A stretch of DNA of 35,668 nucleotides from Candidatus Scalindua sp. (GTDB taxonomy: Bacteria; Planctomycetota; Brocadiia; Brocadiales; Scalinduaceae): the NCBI GenBank assembly GCA_021777035.1, contig JAIQZR010000127.1, positions 1 to 35,668 on the forward strand, written 5' to 3'. Position 1 is the first letter of the stretch. The number at the start of each line of letters is the position of its first letter. A model generated the notes under the pieces. It saw only the letters and a program-made list of their open reading frames with translations. It was not told the origin of the DNA and made no database searches. Below, piece by piece: positions 8,061 through 17,199 of the stretch. The position numbers and the translations under genes were made by a program.

Positions 8061-10775
8061 TTATGTGCCCGGCCCTTTACCCTCCTCCTCTGCCAGAGCT
8101 CCTTCCTCCACTTCTTCTTCATCTTCTTTCTTGTTTGATTTGGGATGCGTGAGTACATCAATAATTCTTTTGACAGAGTCAGTTACCGGCCTCAAACCTA
8201 TCATTCTACTCTCCGGATTCAAGAGTGTTCCTGTTATTTGTACCGTTGTCAGTTTTTTTCTGACACCACCAATGACAAAATCCATTAACCCGCCAATAAA
8301 TGGTATCTGAGAAAAAGTTTCGTTGCTTAAACCGGCGACCACAGTCAAATCAATTGTCCCATCAAAACCCACTTCCCCAACGCAGCCCAGTTCAATGGCA
8401 TTGCTCAACACCACTAACTCTTCCACATACACGATTTTATCTTTTATTGAATATTTTAGAGTTGCAGTATGAAATGCTTCCTTCTTTGGCAATGACAGAT
8501 TCAAGAGTTTTAAGATACTTAATACTGCCGGAACCTCAGAAAGGTAGCCCTCTCTTAATTTAGCATACCCGCTGGCAGAAAAGTTTTGCTCATCGTCGCC
8601 TTCACCTTGAAACTCAATATTTCCCTCACACTTTCCTGTCAATTTTTGAGGCATTTTTACAAAACTCTCCATCAATCCGGATAAAGAGACCTTGTCAAAA
8701 TTGAACTTCCCCGAATACCTTCCTTTTGGTGGCCCCTTATCCACTTTGATCGAACCGTTGATCACCCCACCATTACAAGTCCCATTAAACTTCCGACTTG
8801 TCAGTTGTTTATTATCAATATTTACCCTACCGTCTATGTCTGATATTGTTAACGGGAACCTGGCAAATCCAAGCTCGCATCCTTTAGCATTCATGGTGAT
8901 TGAACGCCTGTCAACACCCTCCACATCATTAACTTCATCCTCAATGATTACATCCACTCTTCCCACAGGTTCGATTATAATACTTTCATTTTTGAGTAGT
9001 TTAGAAAATCTATCTAATACTTCTTTAGTAACTTTTAAATCAGTAACATCGTATAATACTTTTTTATTTTTATTTATCAGACTCAGTGTGCCATTACCAG
9101 TAACATGTGAAAGCTGGCTACCCGCAACAACGTAGCCACGCAAGCTTTTGAATTGAAAATTATTTTTATCGATTATTACCCTGCCTATAATATCTGACAC
9201 TTTAAAAGGTAATATTGCAGACTCATATTCATTGCCCTTACAGTCAGCAGTGACTACGTATTCATCTTTGCTGCTATCATCATGCCCGGTATACTTGACA
9301 GTCAAATCAACTTGCCCTGTAGGCTTATTCTGAGACCATATTTCCTCACCTTTCTTTGGGATACCCTTAATTATCTCCTCTGTCAGATCCAGATTTGGGA
9401 TTGAAACCGTAAATTCCTTCTCTCTGTTTTTTAAATTTACCATTCCATCAAACGTGGCAAGGTTGATATGAGGACCATTTTGGAGATAGCCACTCATATT
9501 CTTGAAATATATTTTTTCTCCGTCCATTTTAAGAAGCCCAATAATATTAGACATACCGTAAGGGGCACTCGGGTGCCTTGCCTTAATCCCATTGCAAATT
9601 ACCTGTGCCGAATAGTCGGTGACTGATTTATCCTCATTGCTTTCATATTTTATTGCTAAGTCTACATTTCCTTCCGGTTTATAACTATCCCATACCTTTT
9701 CACCATCAGGGACCATATTCATAAGTTTTTTTGTAATGTTAAAATTTGGAATATTCAAATTCACTCTTTTCTTCGCGCTACCAATACCAAAGAAGGCATC
9801 AATCTCCCCATGAGACTGCTTCCCCTCATTTTGAACGTCTCCCTCCAGGTTCTTTAAAAACACACCTTTTTTAGAATATTCTAATTTGCCGTTAATATGT
9901 TTTATTAAGAACGGCCATTTTACGTACTCAGCCTCCCCGTCATCCATATCAAGCTCCAGTAAATAATTCATCCTTCTTTCGTTGTTCTTATTATTGAAAT
10001 CAAGAGTACAAGAAAAGTCAAACTTTCCCCGAGGAGAATATGCCTTCCAGAACTTTTCTCCTATTACGGGTATCTCTTTCATAAGCGCTTCCGTCATGGT
10101 CTTGTCTGTGGTATGGGCTACCAGCTTCAGTTCCGGCGTCACAAGGTTGGTATCAACGTCTAGCTCCAGCCCGCTCCAAAACCCATCATGAATAATGCCT
10201 GTAATATGTATATCCCTTAACGAACCACCGAATTGCTGGCCAAATAGATCCACGTTCTCAATGTTTAAAACACCTTCTCTGAATATTGTCTTGTCAAACA
10301 CATGAATATTACCAGACCTGACAACAACCCCGCCTCTAAGCTGTTCAGTAGGATATTTTATGTTTGCATGATCTAGATACACCTTAACACCATTGAGGAA
10401 CCTCCATATTGCGCCCTTTTGTCTGAGCAAAAACAGTTCAGGAGAAATAATCATAATACTGTTGATCAAAACCTCTCCTCTTAATAAGGCCAGGGGCTCA
10501 TATCTAATAATAATCTTTTCGACCTCGAAGCGTAGTTTTTCAGCACCCTTCCCTTCAAACTTGACCTTACTTAATGTAATCCCTTTAGAAAAATCAAGAT
10601 GTGCATTCTCGATGCTGGCCGTACCGCCAGTATAATCTTCCAATGCGTTAATGACCCTTGTTTTAATTGCTTCGTCTGATGTAATGGTTTTAAGTGTTAT
10701 ATATCCACCTATCAAAACACATCCGAAAACAGCGAAGAGGATAATTAATATCAGTAAAACTCTGGATTTTATCAA
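8061..10775 (-). CDS. AsmA-like/DUF3971-type envelope protein with internal repeats
   Basis: A 904-aa protein with one N-terminal transmembrane helix (VLLILIILFAVFGCVLIGGY) followed by a long beta-rich chain and an AsmA-like C-terminal region (about 690-870). AsmA/TamB/YhdP-type proteins form beta-groove bridges that move phospholipid or help assemble the outer membrane. Four copies of a motif of the form T.E.....IP..GE..W....P.G.VDL...Y recur near residues 228, 345, 462 and 578, about 117 residues apart, suggesting tandem duplication of one structural unit. The C-terminus is a Glu-rich tail (KEDEEEVEEGALAEEEG). The start is a TTG with AGGAG six bases upstream. Family assignment is good; the transported substrate is unknown. 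Confidence 0.85.
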   Translation of the reverse strand: MIKSRVLLILIILFAVFGCVLIGGYITLKTITSDEAIKTRVINALEDYTGGTASIENAHLDFSKGITLSKVKFEGKGAEKLRFEVEKIIIRYEPLALLRGEVLINSIMIISPELFLLRQKGAIWRFLNGVKVYLDHANIKYPTEQLRGGVVVRSGNIHVFDKTIFREGVLNIENVDLFGQQFGGSLRDIHITGIIHDGFWSGLELDVDTNLVTPELKLVAHTTDKTMTEALMKEIPVIGEKFWKAYSPRGKFDFSCTLDFNNKNNERRMNYLLELDMDDGEAEYVKWPFLIKHINGKLEYSKKGVFLKNLEGDVQNEGKQSHGEIDAFFGIGSAKKRVNLNIPNFNITKKLMNMVPDGEKVWDSYKPEGNVDLAIKYESNEDKSVTDYSAQVICNGIKARHPSAPYGMSNIIGLLKMDGEKIYFKNMSGYLQNGPHINLATFDGMVNLKNREKEFTVSIPNLDLTEEIIKGIPKKGEEIWSQNKPTGQVDLTVKYTGHDDSSKDEYVVTADCKGNEYESAILPFKVSDIIGRVIIDKNNFQFKSLRGYVVAGSQLSHVTGNGTLSLINKNKKVLYDVTDLKVTKEVLDRFSKLLKNESIIIEPVGRVDVIIEDEVNDVEGVDRRSITMNAKGCELGFARFPLTISDIDGRVNIDNKQLTSRKFNGTCNGGVINGSIKVDKGPPKGRYSGKFNFDKVSLSGLMESFVKMPQKLTGKCEGNIEFQGEGDDEQNFSASGYAKLREGYLSEVPAVLSILKLLNLSLPKKEAFHTATLKYSIKDKIVYVEELVVLSNAIELGCVGEVGFDGTIDLTVVAGLSNETFSQIPFIGGLMDFVIGGVRKKLTTVQITGTLLNPESRMIGLRPVTDSVKRIIDVLTHPKSNKKEDEEEVEEGALAEEEGKGPGT

Positions 10776-10886
10776 AACTGCTCCTGTGTTTAAATTCGTT
10801 AAATTCCTGCAACATAAAAAGATACAGCCATTTTACACCTATTTCAAGTATAAATTAGTTGCAAATTCATCCATCATAGATTTACC

Positions 10887-10942
10887 GGCTCAATAGAGCC
10901 TGTCCGGTTGGACGCAACAAAGAGGGCCGCAGTTCCGGACAG
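10887..10942. other. GC-rich structured intergenic segment
   Basis: In otherwise AT-rich DNA, GGCTC-AATA-GAGCC forms a 5-bp hairpin, followed by CTGTCCGG pairing with CCGGACAG 27 bases later. It lies upstream of the AsmA-like gene and downstream of the RmlD-like gene. It could be part of a leader, a terminator region or a dispersed repeat; I see no coding sequence in it. Confidence 0.35.
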
Positions 10943-10947
10943 TATAT

Positions 10948-10990
10948 TGTTTGACAAAGCAGGTGCTTTAAGAACCTGCTTTGTCAAACA
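10948..10990. terminator. Strong 17-bp hairpin after the RmlD-like gene
   Basis: TGTTTGACAAAGCAGGT and its exact complement ACCTGCTTTGTCAAACA are separated by a 9-base loop. It begins 77 bases beyond the stop of the RmlD-like gene, in the right place to end that transcript, but no U-tract follows the stem on either strand. It may act in RNA stabilisation instead. Confidence 0.45.
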
Positions 10991-11066
10991 ACACTAACAC
11001 CTTCATATATATATTCTCAAATAATTTGTTCTTTTGTTCTTCAAGCCCATGCTCCATCACCATATG

Positions 11067-11966
11067 CTATATGATACCCGACAACGCTTCCAACTCTATT
11101 ACAATTGAGGAAGGCATAAAACCGAATGCTTTCGCTTGACTGTTATCCAGAGAGAGATCTTTTGCCCTGGGGGCGGTTACCGGAACGTCCGCGACACGAC
11201 ATGGTATAAGCCTGGCATTGTCTATATGGAAAATCCCGGACGCCAGTCTGGCAAAATCATATCGTGATACTCTTTCATCTCCGCTTAAATGCAAAATACC
11301 ACTTATATTACCAAGGGCCAACAAAATCCCTGATGCTGCATCTCTGACGGAAAGAAACGTCCTGTATTCATCAACAAATAATTGTACATCCTGGTGCATT
11401 CTCATCGCCTCAACATTTTTCTGAAACCAGCTCCTTGACCTTTCAGGGTGATAGCCAAACATTATAGACGTTCGGCAGACAACCATCTCCGGACAACGTT
11501 TTAACATCCCATTTTCAGCCAATACCTTTTGCTCTCCGTACACATTAATGGGACAGACCGGATCGTCCTCTTTATACGGGGCGGCTAAACCATCAAATAC
11601 CATATCTGTAGAAACGAACACCAGAGGAATACTCCGTTCCATGCAAAGACCAGCAATATTGATTGAAGTATCTACGTTTATCTTGTGCGACTCCGTTTGG
11701 TTGACTTGACAATAACTTGTATTGGCTGCGGCTGCGGCATGAACAACAGCATCAGGCACCACATCTACAAATAGTTGTTTAAGCCCACTATAATCTGTTA
11801 AATCCACAACATTTATGTTTATACCGACAATATCAATTGAATTGTAAAAAGCTACACCAAATACATCCCATGACTTATGTGCGATCGTACAGATATTCCA
11901 CCCAAGAAAACCACTGGCACCGGTCACTAAAAGTCGTCTCTTTTTTTTATTATTTTTCTGTTTCAT
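11067..11966 (-). CDS. RmlD-like NAD(P)-dependent sugar-nucleotide reductase
   Basis: A 299-aa extended short-chain dehydrogenase of the RmlD type (dTDP-4-dehydrorhamnose reductase and relatives), which reduce 4-keto sugars on a nucleotide carrier in the cytoplasm for surface polysaccharide. Seen: the Rossmann glycine motif TGASGFLG at 15-22, STDMVFDG near 119, the substrate loop YKEDDPVCPINVYGEQK, and the catalytic pair Tyr143/Lys147. No other rhamnose genes (rmlA/B/C) are adjacent, so the exact substrate is open; an alternative is a SAM-synthetase-beta-like or other RmlD paralogue. It is the most upstream gene of this minus-strand run and probably has its own promoter in the gap at 11967-12289. 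Confidence 0.75.
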   Translation of the reverse strand: MKQKNNKKKRRLLVTGASGFLGWNICTIAHKSWDVFGVAFYNSIDIVGININVVDLTDYSGLKQLFVDVVPDAVVHAAAAANTSYCQVNQTESHKINVDTSINIAGLCMERSIPLVFVSTDMVFDGLAAPYKEDDPVCPINVYGEQKVLAENGMLKRCPEMVVCRTSIMFGYHPERSRSWFQKNVEAMRMHQDVQLFVDEYRTFLSVRDAASGILLALGNISGILHLSGDERVSRYDFARLASGIFHIDNARLIPCRVADVPVTAPRAKDLSLDNSQAKAFGFMPSSIVIELEALSGII

Positions 11967-12057
11967 AATTTTTGTTAATTGATTCTATTTTAAAGAGTTG
12001 CATATAGCAAGTGTGATCAGGCAGTAAAACTAAAATGTCATGCTGGCCTCTTTTCAC

Positions 12058-12086
12058 TTGACTTCAATAATATGTATCTTTATTAT
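12058..12086 (+). promoter_or_regulatory. Candidate sigma-70-type promoter in the divergent gap
   Basis: TTGACT and TATTAT are separated by exactly 17 bases, each one mismatch from consensus, in the 332-base gap between the divergent RmlD-like and GlcG/HbpS-like genes. It would give a leader of about 200 bases. The rest of the gap (11967-12298) holds no recognisable gene or RNA. Confidence 0.4.
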
Positions 12087-12298
12087 TCTTTCCTTTCCTT
12101 TGATAATCAAAGCGGGTCAGCTTCCCACCTGACAAACTAGTCAGACAGGCACTTAATCTACCCCACAAATAGCAATGTATGATATAATGCAGGAAAGTTT
12201 TCCATCAGACAGGAAGATCTAAGGACAAATCTACCAATTAATAGATAAAAATGTCACTGATTATTTACCTTATTAATTAAAATGAAGGGTTGTTAGTT

Positions 12299-13063
12299 AT
12301 GAAAAAGAGTAAATCAGTTTTAGCTACTTTCGTATTTATGTTGTTTTCAACCATGCTTTCACTTCAAACTTTTGGAGACGGTTTACCGGTACACGTAGAG
12401 ATCAAGGAAGCGCTGAAGAGTATTGTTGGAGAGAAGAACGGAGGATTTGGCCTTAATATGTGGGCAACGGTAGTAGACAGGGACGGGGTAGTGAAAGCCG
12501 TTGTGTTCTCCGGCAATGATAGAGGTGATCAGTGGCCGGGAAGCCGTATTATCTCCGCGCAAAAGGCAAACACAGCAAATGCATTCAGCCTTCCGGAACT
12601 TGCACTATCTACCGCCAATCTTTTTGGAATAACCCAACCGTTCGGCAGCTTATTCGGCCTGCAGCATAGCAATCCAGTTAATACAGAAGTCGCTTATCGC
12701 GGACCGTCAGAAAACATCGGGACATTAAATGATCCTATGGTTGGTTATAAGATTGGAGGAATCAATGTGTTTGGTGGTGGTTTAGCATTATACGACAGCA
12801 GCGGTAAAATTCTGGGGGCAATAGGTGTTAGTGGTGACAGTTCTTGTGCAGACCACAATATTGCATGGAAGCTTCGTCACAAACTCAATCTGGATTATAT
12901 CCCTAAAGGTGTCAGTCCTACTAACGATGACAACATCGTTTACGACATAACCGGCGTTGTCAGTGCAAGCGGATGGGGCCATACCGAGTGTTCCCCGGAA
13001 GCGGCTGAGATTGCCGGCGAATTACCAAAAACACACCCTGTACGTTCCAAAGATAAGGAATAG
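12299..13063 (+). CDS. Exported GlcG/HbpS-like haem-binding-domain protein
   Basis: A 254-aa protein of the GlcG/HbpS (haem-degrading, PF03928-type) family, known for binding haem or small redox cofactors; the exact role here is unknown. An N-terminal signal peptide (VLATFVFMLFSTMLSLQTFG) predicts export. The core holds the family features MWATVVDRDGVVKAVVFSG near 50-70, AQKANTANAF near 95, and GGINVFGGGLALYDSSGKILGAIGVSG near 150-175, followed by DHNIAWKLR. The ATG at 12299 is chosen because GAAGGG lies 9 bases upstream; an in-frame TTG at 12290 would overlap that site. It stands alone between a divergent gene and tex. Confidence 0.8.
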   Translation: MKKSKSVLATFVFMLFSTMLSLQTFGDGLPVHVEIKEALKSIVGEKNGGFGLNMWATVVDRDGVVKAVVFSGNDRGDQWPGSRIISAQKANTANAFSLPELALSTANLFGITQPFGSLFGLQHSNPVNTEVAYRGPSENIGTLNDPMVGYKIGGINVFGGGLALYDSSGKILGAIGVSGDSSCADHNIAWKLRHKLNLDYIPKGVSPTNDDNIVYDITGVVSASGWGHTECSPEAAEIAGELPKTHPVRSKDKE

Positions 13064-13154
13064 GAACCTGATTCATCGGGGGGGGCAGTAATGACGGACA
13101 AAATTTGTACATTCCACTACAATATAAAGGACTTTTACTCCACAGAATTAACTT

Positions 13155-15314
13155 ATGGATAATACACAGATTATTGCAAGCGAACTTGACCTGGCAAAAC
13201 CAATTGTCATGAAGGTACTGTCCCTCTTTGGCGAGGGCAATACGGTTCCATTTGTGGCAAGATACCGCAAAGAAGTAACCGGTGGTCTTGATGAAGTTGC
13301 CCTTCGTAATATAGAAGAACGTAACATCTACTTGAGAGAACTCCTGGAGCGGAAGGAGACGGTGACGAAAACTATTGTCGACCAGGGCAAAATGTCTACC
13401 GAGCTTGAAAAAACTATCCGTGATTGTCTCTCCAAGAACGAACTGGAAGAAATTTACATCCCATTCAAACCAAAGAGAAGAACCCGTGCTACCATCGCCA
13501 GAGAAAAGGGGCTGGAATCTTTGGCCCTTAAGATATTGGAAATGGAAGACGGCTTTGATCCCGTCAGCTCAGCTACAGAAGGAATGTCTGAGTTTAAAGA
13601 GATAGAAAGTGTTGAAGAGGCACTGGCCGGTGCCAGGGACATTATTTCAGAAACAATATCAGAAAGTTCCGATCATAGAAGCATCGTCTACAAACAGATG
13701 CTCGAAGCAGGTCATTATGTTTCAAAGGTAAAGAAAGAATATAAAGAGAAGAATACAAAATACAATATGTACTATGATTACCGTCACACTGTCGACTCTA
13801 TCTCAAGTCACAATATGCTGGGTCTGAGACGAGCGGAAAACGAAGGGGTAATTACTTTTACCATCGAAGTAGAGGATGAAGAAATTCTTGCAAAACTGAG
13901 AAATAGTATAATTGGAAACAGGAAGAATAAGTCAGCGTGCATTGTGTCAGAGGCAATTGATGATTCATACAATCGCCTGATGAAGACATCCATAACTTCA
14001 AAGGTTCGCCTTGAAAACAAGGACAAAGCTGATGAGGAGGCGATAGATACATTTGCCTCCAATCTTCATAGCTTACTCCTGGCCCCTCCGTCAGGTGGAT
14101 GTCCTATTGTGGGAATAGACCCGGGTTTCCGTACCGGTTGTAAGATTGTTGCACTGGATAATACCGGGAAGCTCATTGATGATGCTGTTATTTACCCCAC
14201 TGAACCCCGAAAGGATTTTGAAGGATCGGCCAGAATACTATATAACTGGTTTGACAAATATAACATAGAGTTGGTAGCCATTGGAAATGGCACCGGTTCA
14301 CGTGAAACCGACAAGTTTGTACACTGGGCCCTGGATCAGGATGTAGCAAAAAAGTTTAAGGGAAAAATAAAGATCGTAATAGTTAATGAATCAGGGGCAT
14401 CTATCTACTCCGCATCTGAAGTTGCCGCAAGGGAATTTCCGGACAAGGATATTACCGTTCGCGGAGCAGTAAGTATCGCACGCAGATTGCAGGATCCACT
14501 GGCAGAGCTGGTAAAGATTGATCCCAAATCCATTGGTGTAGGCCAATATCAACATGATGTCCAGCAGAAAAAACTCAAGAAGAAGCTGGATGATGTTGTC
14601 GAAGACTGTGTCAACTATGTAGGTGTGGACGCTAATACCGCCTCGAAAGAGCTACTCTCATATGTGGCCGGTATCAGTAGTAGCCTGGCTGAAAACATCG
14701 TGAGCTACCGTAATCAGAACGGACTATTCTCTAACAGAAAACAGTTTCTAAAAGTCAGCAAACTCGGTCCCAAAGCATTTGAGCAGTGCGCAGGCTTCAT
14801 GCGTATCCGAGATTCCGTAAACCTGCTGGACAATTCAGCCGTCCACCCTGAGAGCTATTATATCGTGGATGCGATTGCAAAAAACCTGCAGAAAAAGCCG
14901 ATTGAGATAATTGGTCATGAAGAGCTGGTTGAAACGATTGACCCTCACGCCTTTGTCAGCGAGAAGGCCGGTCTTCCCACAATAACGGACATACTCGAAG
15001 AGCTTAAGAAACCGGGGCGTGATCCACGCAAACAGTTTGTTACTGCTGCGTTTGACGATTCAATTAACGAGATAGAAGACCTGAAACCGGAAATGGTGCT
15101 TGAGGGTATAGTGACTAATGTGGCCAACTTTGGGGCGTTTGTGGATATAGGCGTACACCAGGACGGTCTTGTCCACATCTCAGAGGTTGCCAATAAGTTC
15201 GTAAAGGAGATAAAAGACCACGTGTCTGTTGGTGACATCGTTAAAGTCAAGGTTCTTGATATCGACGTCGAAATGAAAAGAATTTCTCTCTCGATGAAAC
15301 AGTCGGAAAAGTAG
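13155..15314 (+). CDS. tex: Tex RNA-binding transcription accessory protein
   Basis: Tex is a conserved nucleic-acid-binding scaffold related to Spt6, implicated in transcription and RNA stress tolerance. The 719-aa chain has the N-terminal helical Tex domain (about 1-310), a YqgF/RNase-H-like domain opening GIDPGFRTGCKIVALD near 320, helix-hairpin-helix repeats (ELLSYVAGISSSLAENIVSYR) near 500, and a C-terminal S1 domain (GIVTNVANFGAFVDIG..DGLVHISE) near 650-715. Length matches the family. The ATG has only a weak ribosome binding site. No operon partner is evident; the upstream gene ends 91 bases before it. Confidence 0.96.
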   Translation: MDNTQIIASELDLAKPIVMKVLSLFGEGNTVPFVARYRKEVTGGLDEVALRNIEERNIYLRELLERKETVTKTIVDQGKMSTELEKTIRDCLSKNELEEIYIPFKPKRRTRATIAREKGLESLALKILEMEDGFDPVSSATEGMSEFKEIESVEEALAGARDIISETISESSDHRSIVYKQMLEAGHYVSKVKKEYKEKNTKYNMYYDYRHTVDSISSHNMLGLRRAENEGVITFTIEVEDEEILAKLRNSIIGNRKNKSACIVSEAIDDSYNRLMKTSITSKVRLENKDKADEEAIDTFASNLHSLLLAPPSGGCPIVGIDPGFRTGCKIVALDNTGKLIDDAVIYPTEPRKDFEGSARILYNWFDKYNIELVAIGNGTGSRETDKFVHWALDQDVAKKFKGKIKIVIVNESGASIYSASEVAAREFPDKDITVRGAVSIARRLQDPLAELVKIDPKSIGVGQYQHDVQQKKLKKKLDDVVEDCVNYVGVDANTASKELLSYVAGISSSLAENIVSYRNQNGLFSNRKQFLKVSKLGPKAFEQCAGFMRIRDSVNLLDNSAVHPESYYIVDAIAKNLQKKPIEIIGHEELVETIDPHAFVSEKAGLPTITDILEELKKPGRDPRKQFVTAAFDDSINEIEDLKPEMVLEGIVTNVANFGAFVDIGVHQDGLVHISEVANKFVKEIKDHVSVGDIVKVKVLDIDVEMKRISLSMKQSEK

Positions 15315-15423
15315 ATTCTTCAGCCAGTCCCATGTTGTTCCCGCCTCCTCAAATCACGCGCCACCATACGTTTCCGGTATGTAAAATAATATGAAAAGAT
15401 TAAATCTTCAGAACAATTGCAGT

Positions 15424-15684
15424 TTATGTGTAGCGTAAAGGATATCTTTCCGGGTTTTCTAAAATTTCTACGGATAAGTCAACATCTAACTCAGGCCAAT
15501 GGAGATGATGGCCATGTAGCAACGTAATATTAATCAGGCTGGATATTTTAGCATCTATAAACCATGGATATCTGGCGAAGGGAAGAAAGTACTCCTTTTT
15601 ATCCAGAAAAATCTAAAAACCATGTTCTGAAATGTTAGTTATTTCAGGCTTTGAAATGTTTTTTCCATTTTCTAATGATTTCAT
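15424..15684 (-). pseudogene. DUF2442 antitoxin-type gene with in-frame amber stop
   Basis: An 86-codon frame encodes a DUF2442-like protein. The C-terminal part, with EYFLPFARYPWF, LLHGHHLHWPELDVDLSVE and LENPERYPL, is characteristic of the family. Codon 24 is TAG, in SEHGF*IFLDKKEYFL, where relatives have Trp (EHGFWLLLDDEEYF), so one TGG-to-TAG change explains it. DUF2442 proteins commonly pair with DUF4160 proteins in type II toxin-antitoxin-like modules, and a DUF4160-like tail overlaps its start by 41 bases. The position of the ATG and the overlap argue for an ancestral operon. Readthrough is possible but not supported. Confidence 0.7.
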
Positions 15685-15760
15685 TCCTGTGTTCCTCAAC
15701 TGTTTTTTGTAAAAAATTGAGTCCCTTTGTCTTCAATCCAGAATAATTTGCTATACCACT
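15644..15760 (-). pseudogene. C-terminal remnant of a DUF4160-like toxin gene
   Basis: The frame reads SGIANYSGLKTKGLNFLQ, then KTVEEHRNEIIRKWKKHFKA and a stop. That is the typical end of DUF4160 proteins (…GLS..QL..I.KIVEEH..EII..W..HF). Immediately upstream, in another phase, SDGQA matches the preceding conserved piece, so a frameshift separates them, and no proper N-terminus remains. It overlaps the start of the DUF2442 frame. The 166 bases further right (15761-15926) hold nothing I recognise. Confidence 0.5.
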
Positions 15761-15926
15761 TTAGGCTTGTCCGTCAGAAAGGCTATCGTACTAATAGCCT
15801 GGTTCGAGACGTTAAGATCCAGGCAACATCATTGGGTTGGCAGAAGATGCATAAGTAATGGCATGGATTTACGATTGCTTAACCCACCATACTACACTGT
15901 TAACTCACCTTCTCTTTCTAAAGTAA

Positions 15927-16352
15927 TTATTTCAGAAATTTGATAACATAATCACAATACGTAACATACTGATCTATAGCATCTCCTACCTTTTTATAAA
16001 TAATTTCTCTGTCCAAATTGTTATACTCATGAACAATGATATTCCTTAATCCAGCACTTTTAGAAATTTCTTCGGCAAAGTCTTCTGGTAAGACACCTAA
16101 CTCTCCCAAGAGCAAAAAGGTCGCACGATAAGTTTTTGGTGGTTCTATTTCAGACCCGGACAGTACAGAAATACAATGTTGGTTAATATCGATTGCCCTG
16201 CCAATCGTCTCCATGAGAATATTTTTTAATGCCGCAAACTTTATAAAATCTTCTGCTATTTGATCAATAGTAAGACTAGAAAACACCTCCAACCTTTTCA
16301 GATCACGAGTAATCAGATTTATCTTTTCCAGTATGAATTCTCTGTCAATCAT
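15927..16352 (-). CDS. hepT: HepT-like HEPN toxin (DUF86)
   Basis: A 141-aa all-helical HEPN protein. The RX4HXY motif is complete: Arg103, His108 and Tyr110 in RNIIVHEY. In characterised MntA/HepT modules HepT is the ribonuclease toxin and MntA silences it by AMPylating the tyrosine of this motif. Length and motif position are normal. It begins 10 bases after the mntA stop on the same strand, the usual antitoxin-first operon order. Nothing looks broken. Confidence 0.88.
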   Translation of the reverse strand: MIDREFILEKINLITRDLKRLEVFSSLTIDQIAEDFIKFAALKNILMETIGRAIDINQHCISVLSGSEIEPPKTYRATFLLLGELGVLPEDFAEEISKSAGLRNIIVHEYNNLDREIIYKKVGDAIDQYVTYCDYVIKFLK

Positions 16353-16362
16353 TGTATTTTGG

Positions 16363-16770
16363 TTAGATATTAAAACTGTGTATCCGTTTCTTGATCAAGA
16401 CCTCCTTCAGCCGGAGAAGATCTCTGCTGTCATGGTAACTGCGGAATGCGTATGCCTTAAAGGAGTGATAGTCATAACTCCGTCCATAAAGGAGCAGAGA
16501 GTTTGACATTACCTGATACCGGAACAAAGCACCAGTATTATGCAGGGATTTGACATCAATTTCATATACTTCAAAAATTTGTGCAAATTCGTTACTTAAA
16601 GCGATGAGATCATCAGTAGAAATTGGCTTAACACCTAAAACCGCTATGTCAATATCACTCTCTTTATGAATATCTCCCTTAACCTGAGAGCCGTAAAGCA
16701 GCACCAAAGAGAGACCATGCTTCTTTGCAACTCCTCCTATTGGTACTTTTACGTTTTCAAAGTCATACAT
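16363..16770 (-). CDS. mntA: MntA-like minimal nucleotidyltransferase antitoxin
   Basis: A 135-aa minimal nucleotidyltransferase. The catalytic GSX10DXD motif is exact: Gly27-Ser28, then Asp39 and Asp41, in GSQVKGDIHKESDID. MntA-type antitoxins transfer AMP to the tyrosine of HepT. I choose the ATG at 16770; an in-frame TTG at 16791 would add seven residues and neither has a good ribosome binding site. It is upstream of and adjacent to hepT, forming a compact module in a patch of decayed toxin-antitoxin genes. The 300 bases upstream (16771-17079) contain no gene I can recognise. Confidence 0.85.
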   Translation of the reverse strand: MYDFENVKVPIGGVAKKHGLSLVLLYGSQVKGDIHKESDIDIAVLGVKPISTDDLIALSNEFAQIFEVYEIDVKSLHNTGALFRYQVMSNSLLLYGRSYDYHSFKAYAFRSYHDSRDLLRLKEVLIKKRIHSFNI

Positions 16771-17079
16771 AGTTTTTTCAACATAACACAATCCATCAAA
16801 AAATCAAGCCATTAGTCAACCATTTTTTCTCCATCTTTTTTCTCCTTTTATGATTAATGATAGTTTATATGAAGGTTTTTACGAATAATCCTCAAGGCAT
16901 CTTTAGTACTTCATCCATAGTTAATATCCATTGTCCCCCTGTTTTTGAAATTTCTTATCCCCATTATTCCCTTAAATAATCACTTTTTACGACTGATGGA
17001 TAGCCAGCTATCTTTCAGACAATGCAGCCACAATCACCACTACACCACCGCTCGGTATAAGTATCAAATTTTTTCTTAC

Positions 17080-17187
17080 ATTGAAAACGCTGTTAAATAT
17101 TCGAATATCAGGGTTTCGGTAATATCTGTATGGGAGGTTGGAATGCTTGAATCAAAAGGGAGAATTAAAACCCTCATTATCTTCTGA
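17080..17187 (+). pseudogene. VapC-like PIN toxin fragment
   Basis: A 35-aa stretch reads IENAVKYSNIRVSVISVWEV then GMLESKGRI, the middle of a VapC-type PIN-domain RNase (…I.VS.IS.WEI.ML..KGRI). The acidic N-terminal start (LLDTHV) and the C-terminal half are missing; the frame stops as it reaches the TlpA-like gene tail. It is a relic of a third toxin-antitoxin locus here. Confidence 0.5.
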
Positions 17188-17199
17188 AACTTTTCCAAC

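Noticed and set aside
12183..12188. TATAAT ahead of the GlcG/HbpS-like gene
   Set aside because: No acceptable -35 element lies 16-18 bases upstream; the TTGACT/TATTAT pair at 12058 is better.
15800..15812. GGTTCGAGAC resembling a tRNA T-loop
   Set aside because: The flanks do not pair as a T-stem and no acceptor, D or anticodon arm can be built around it.
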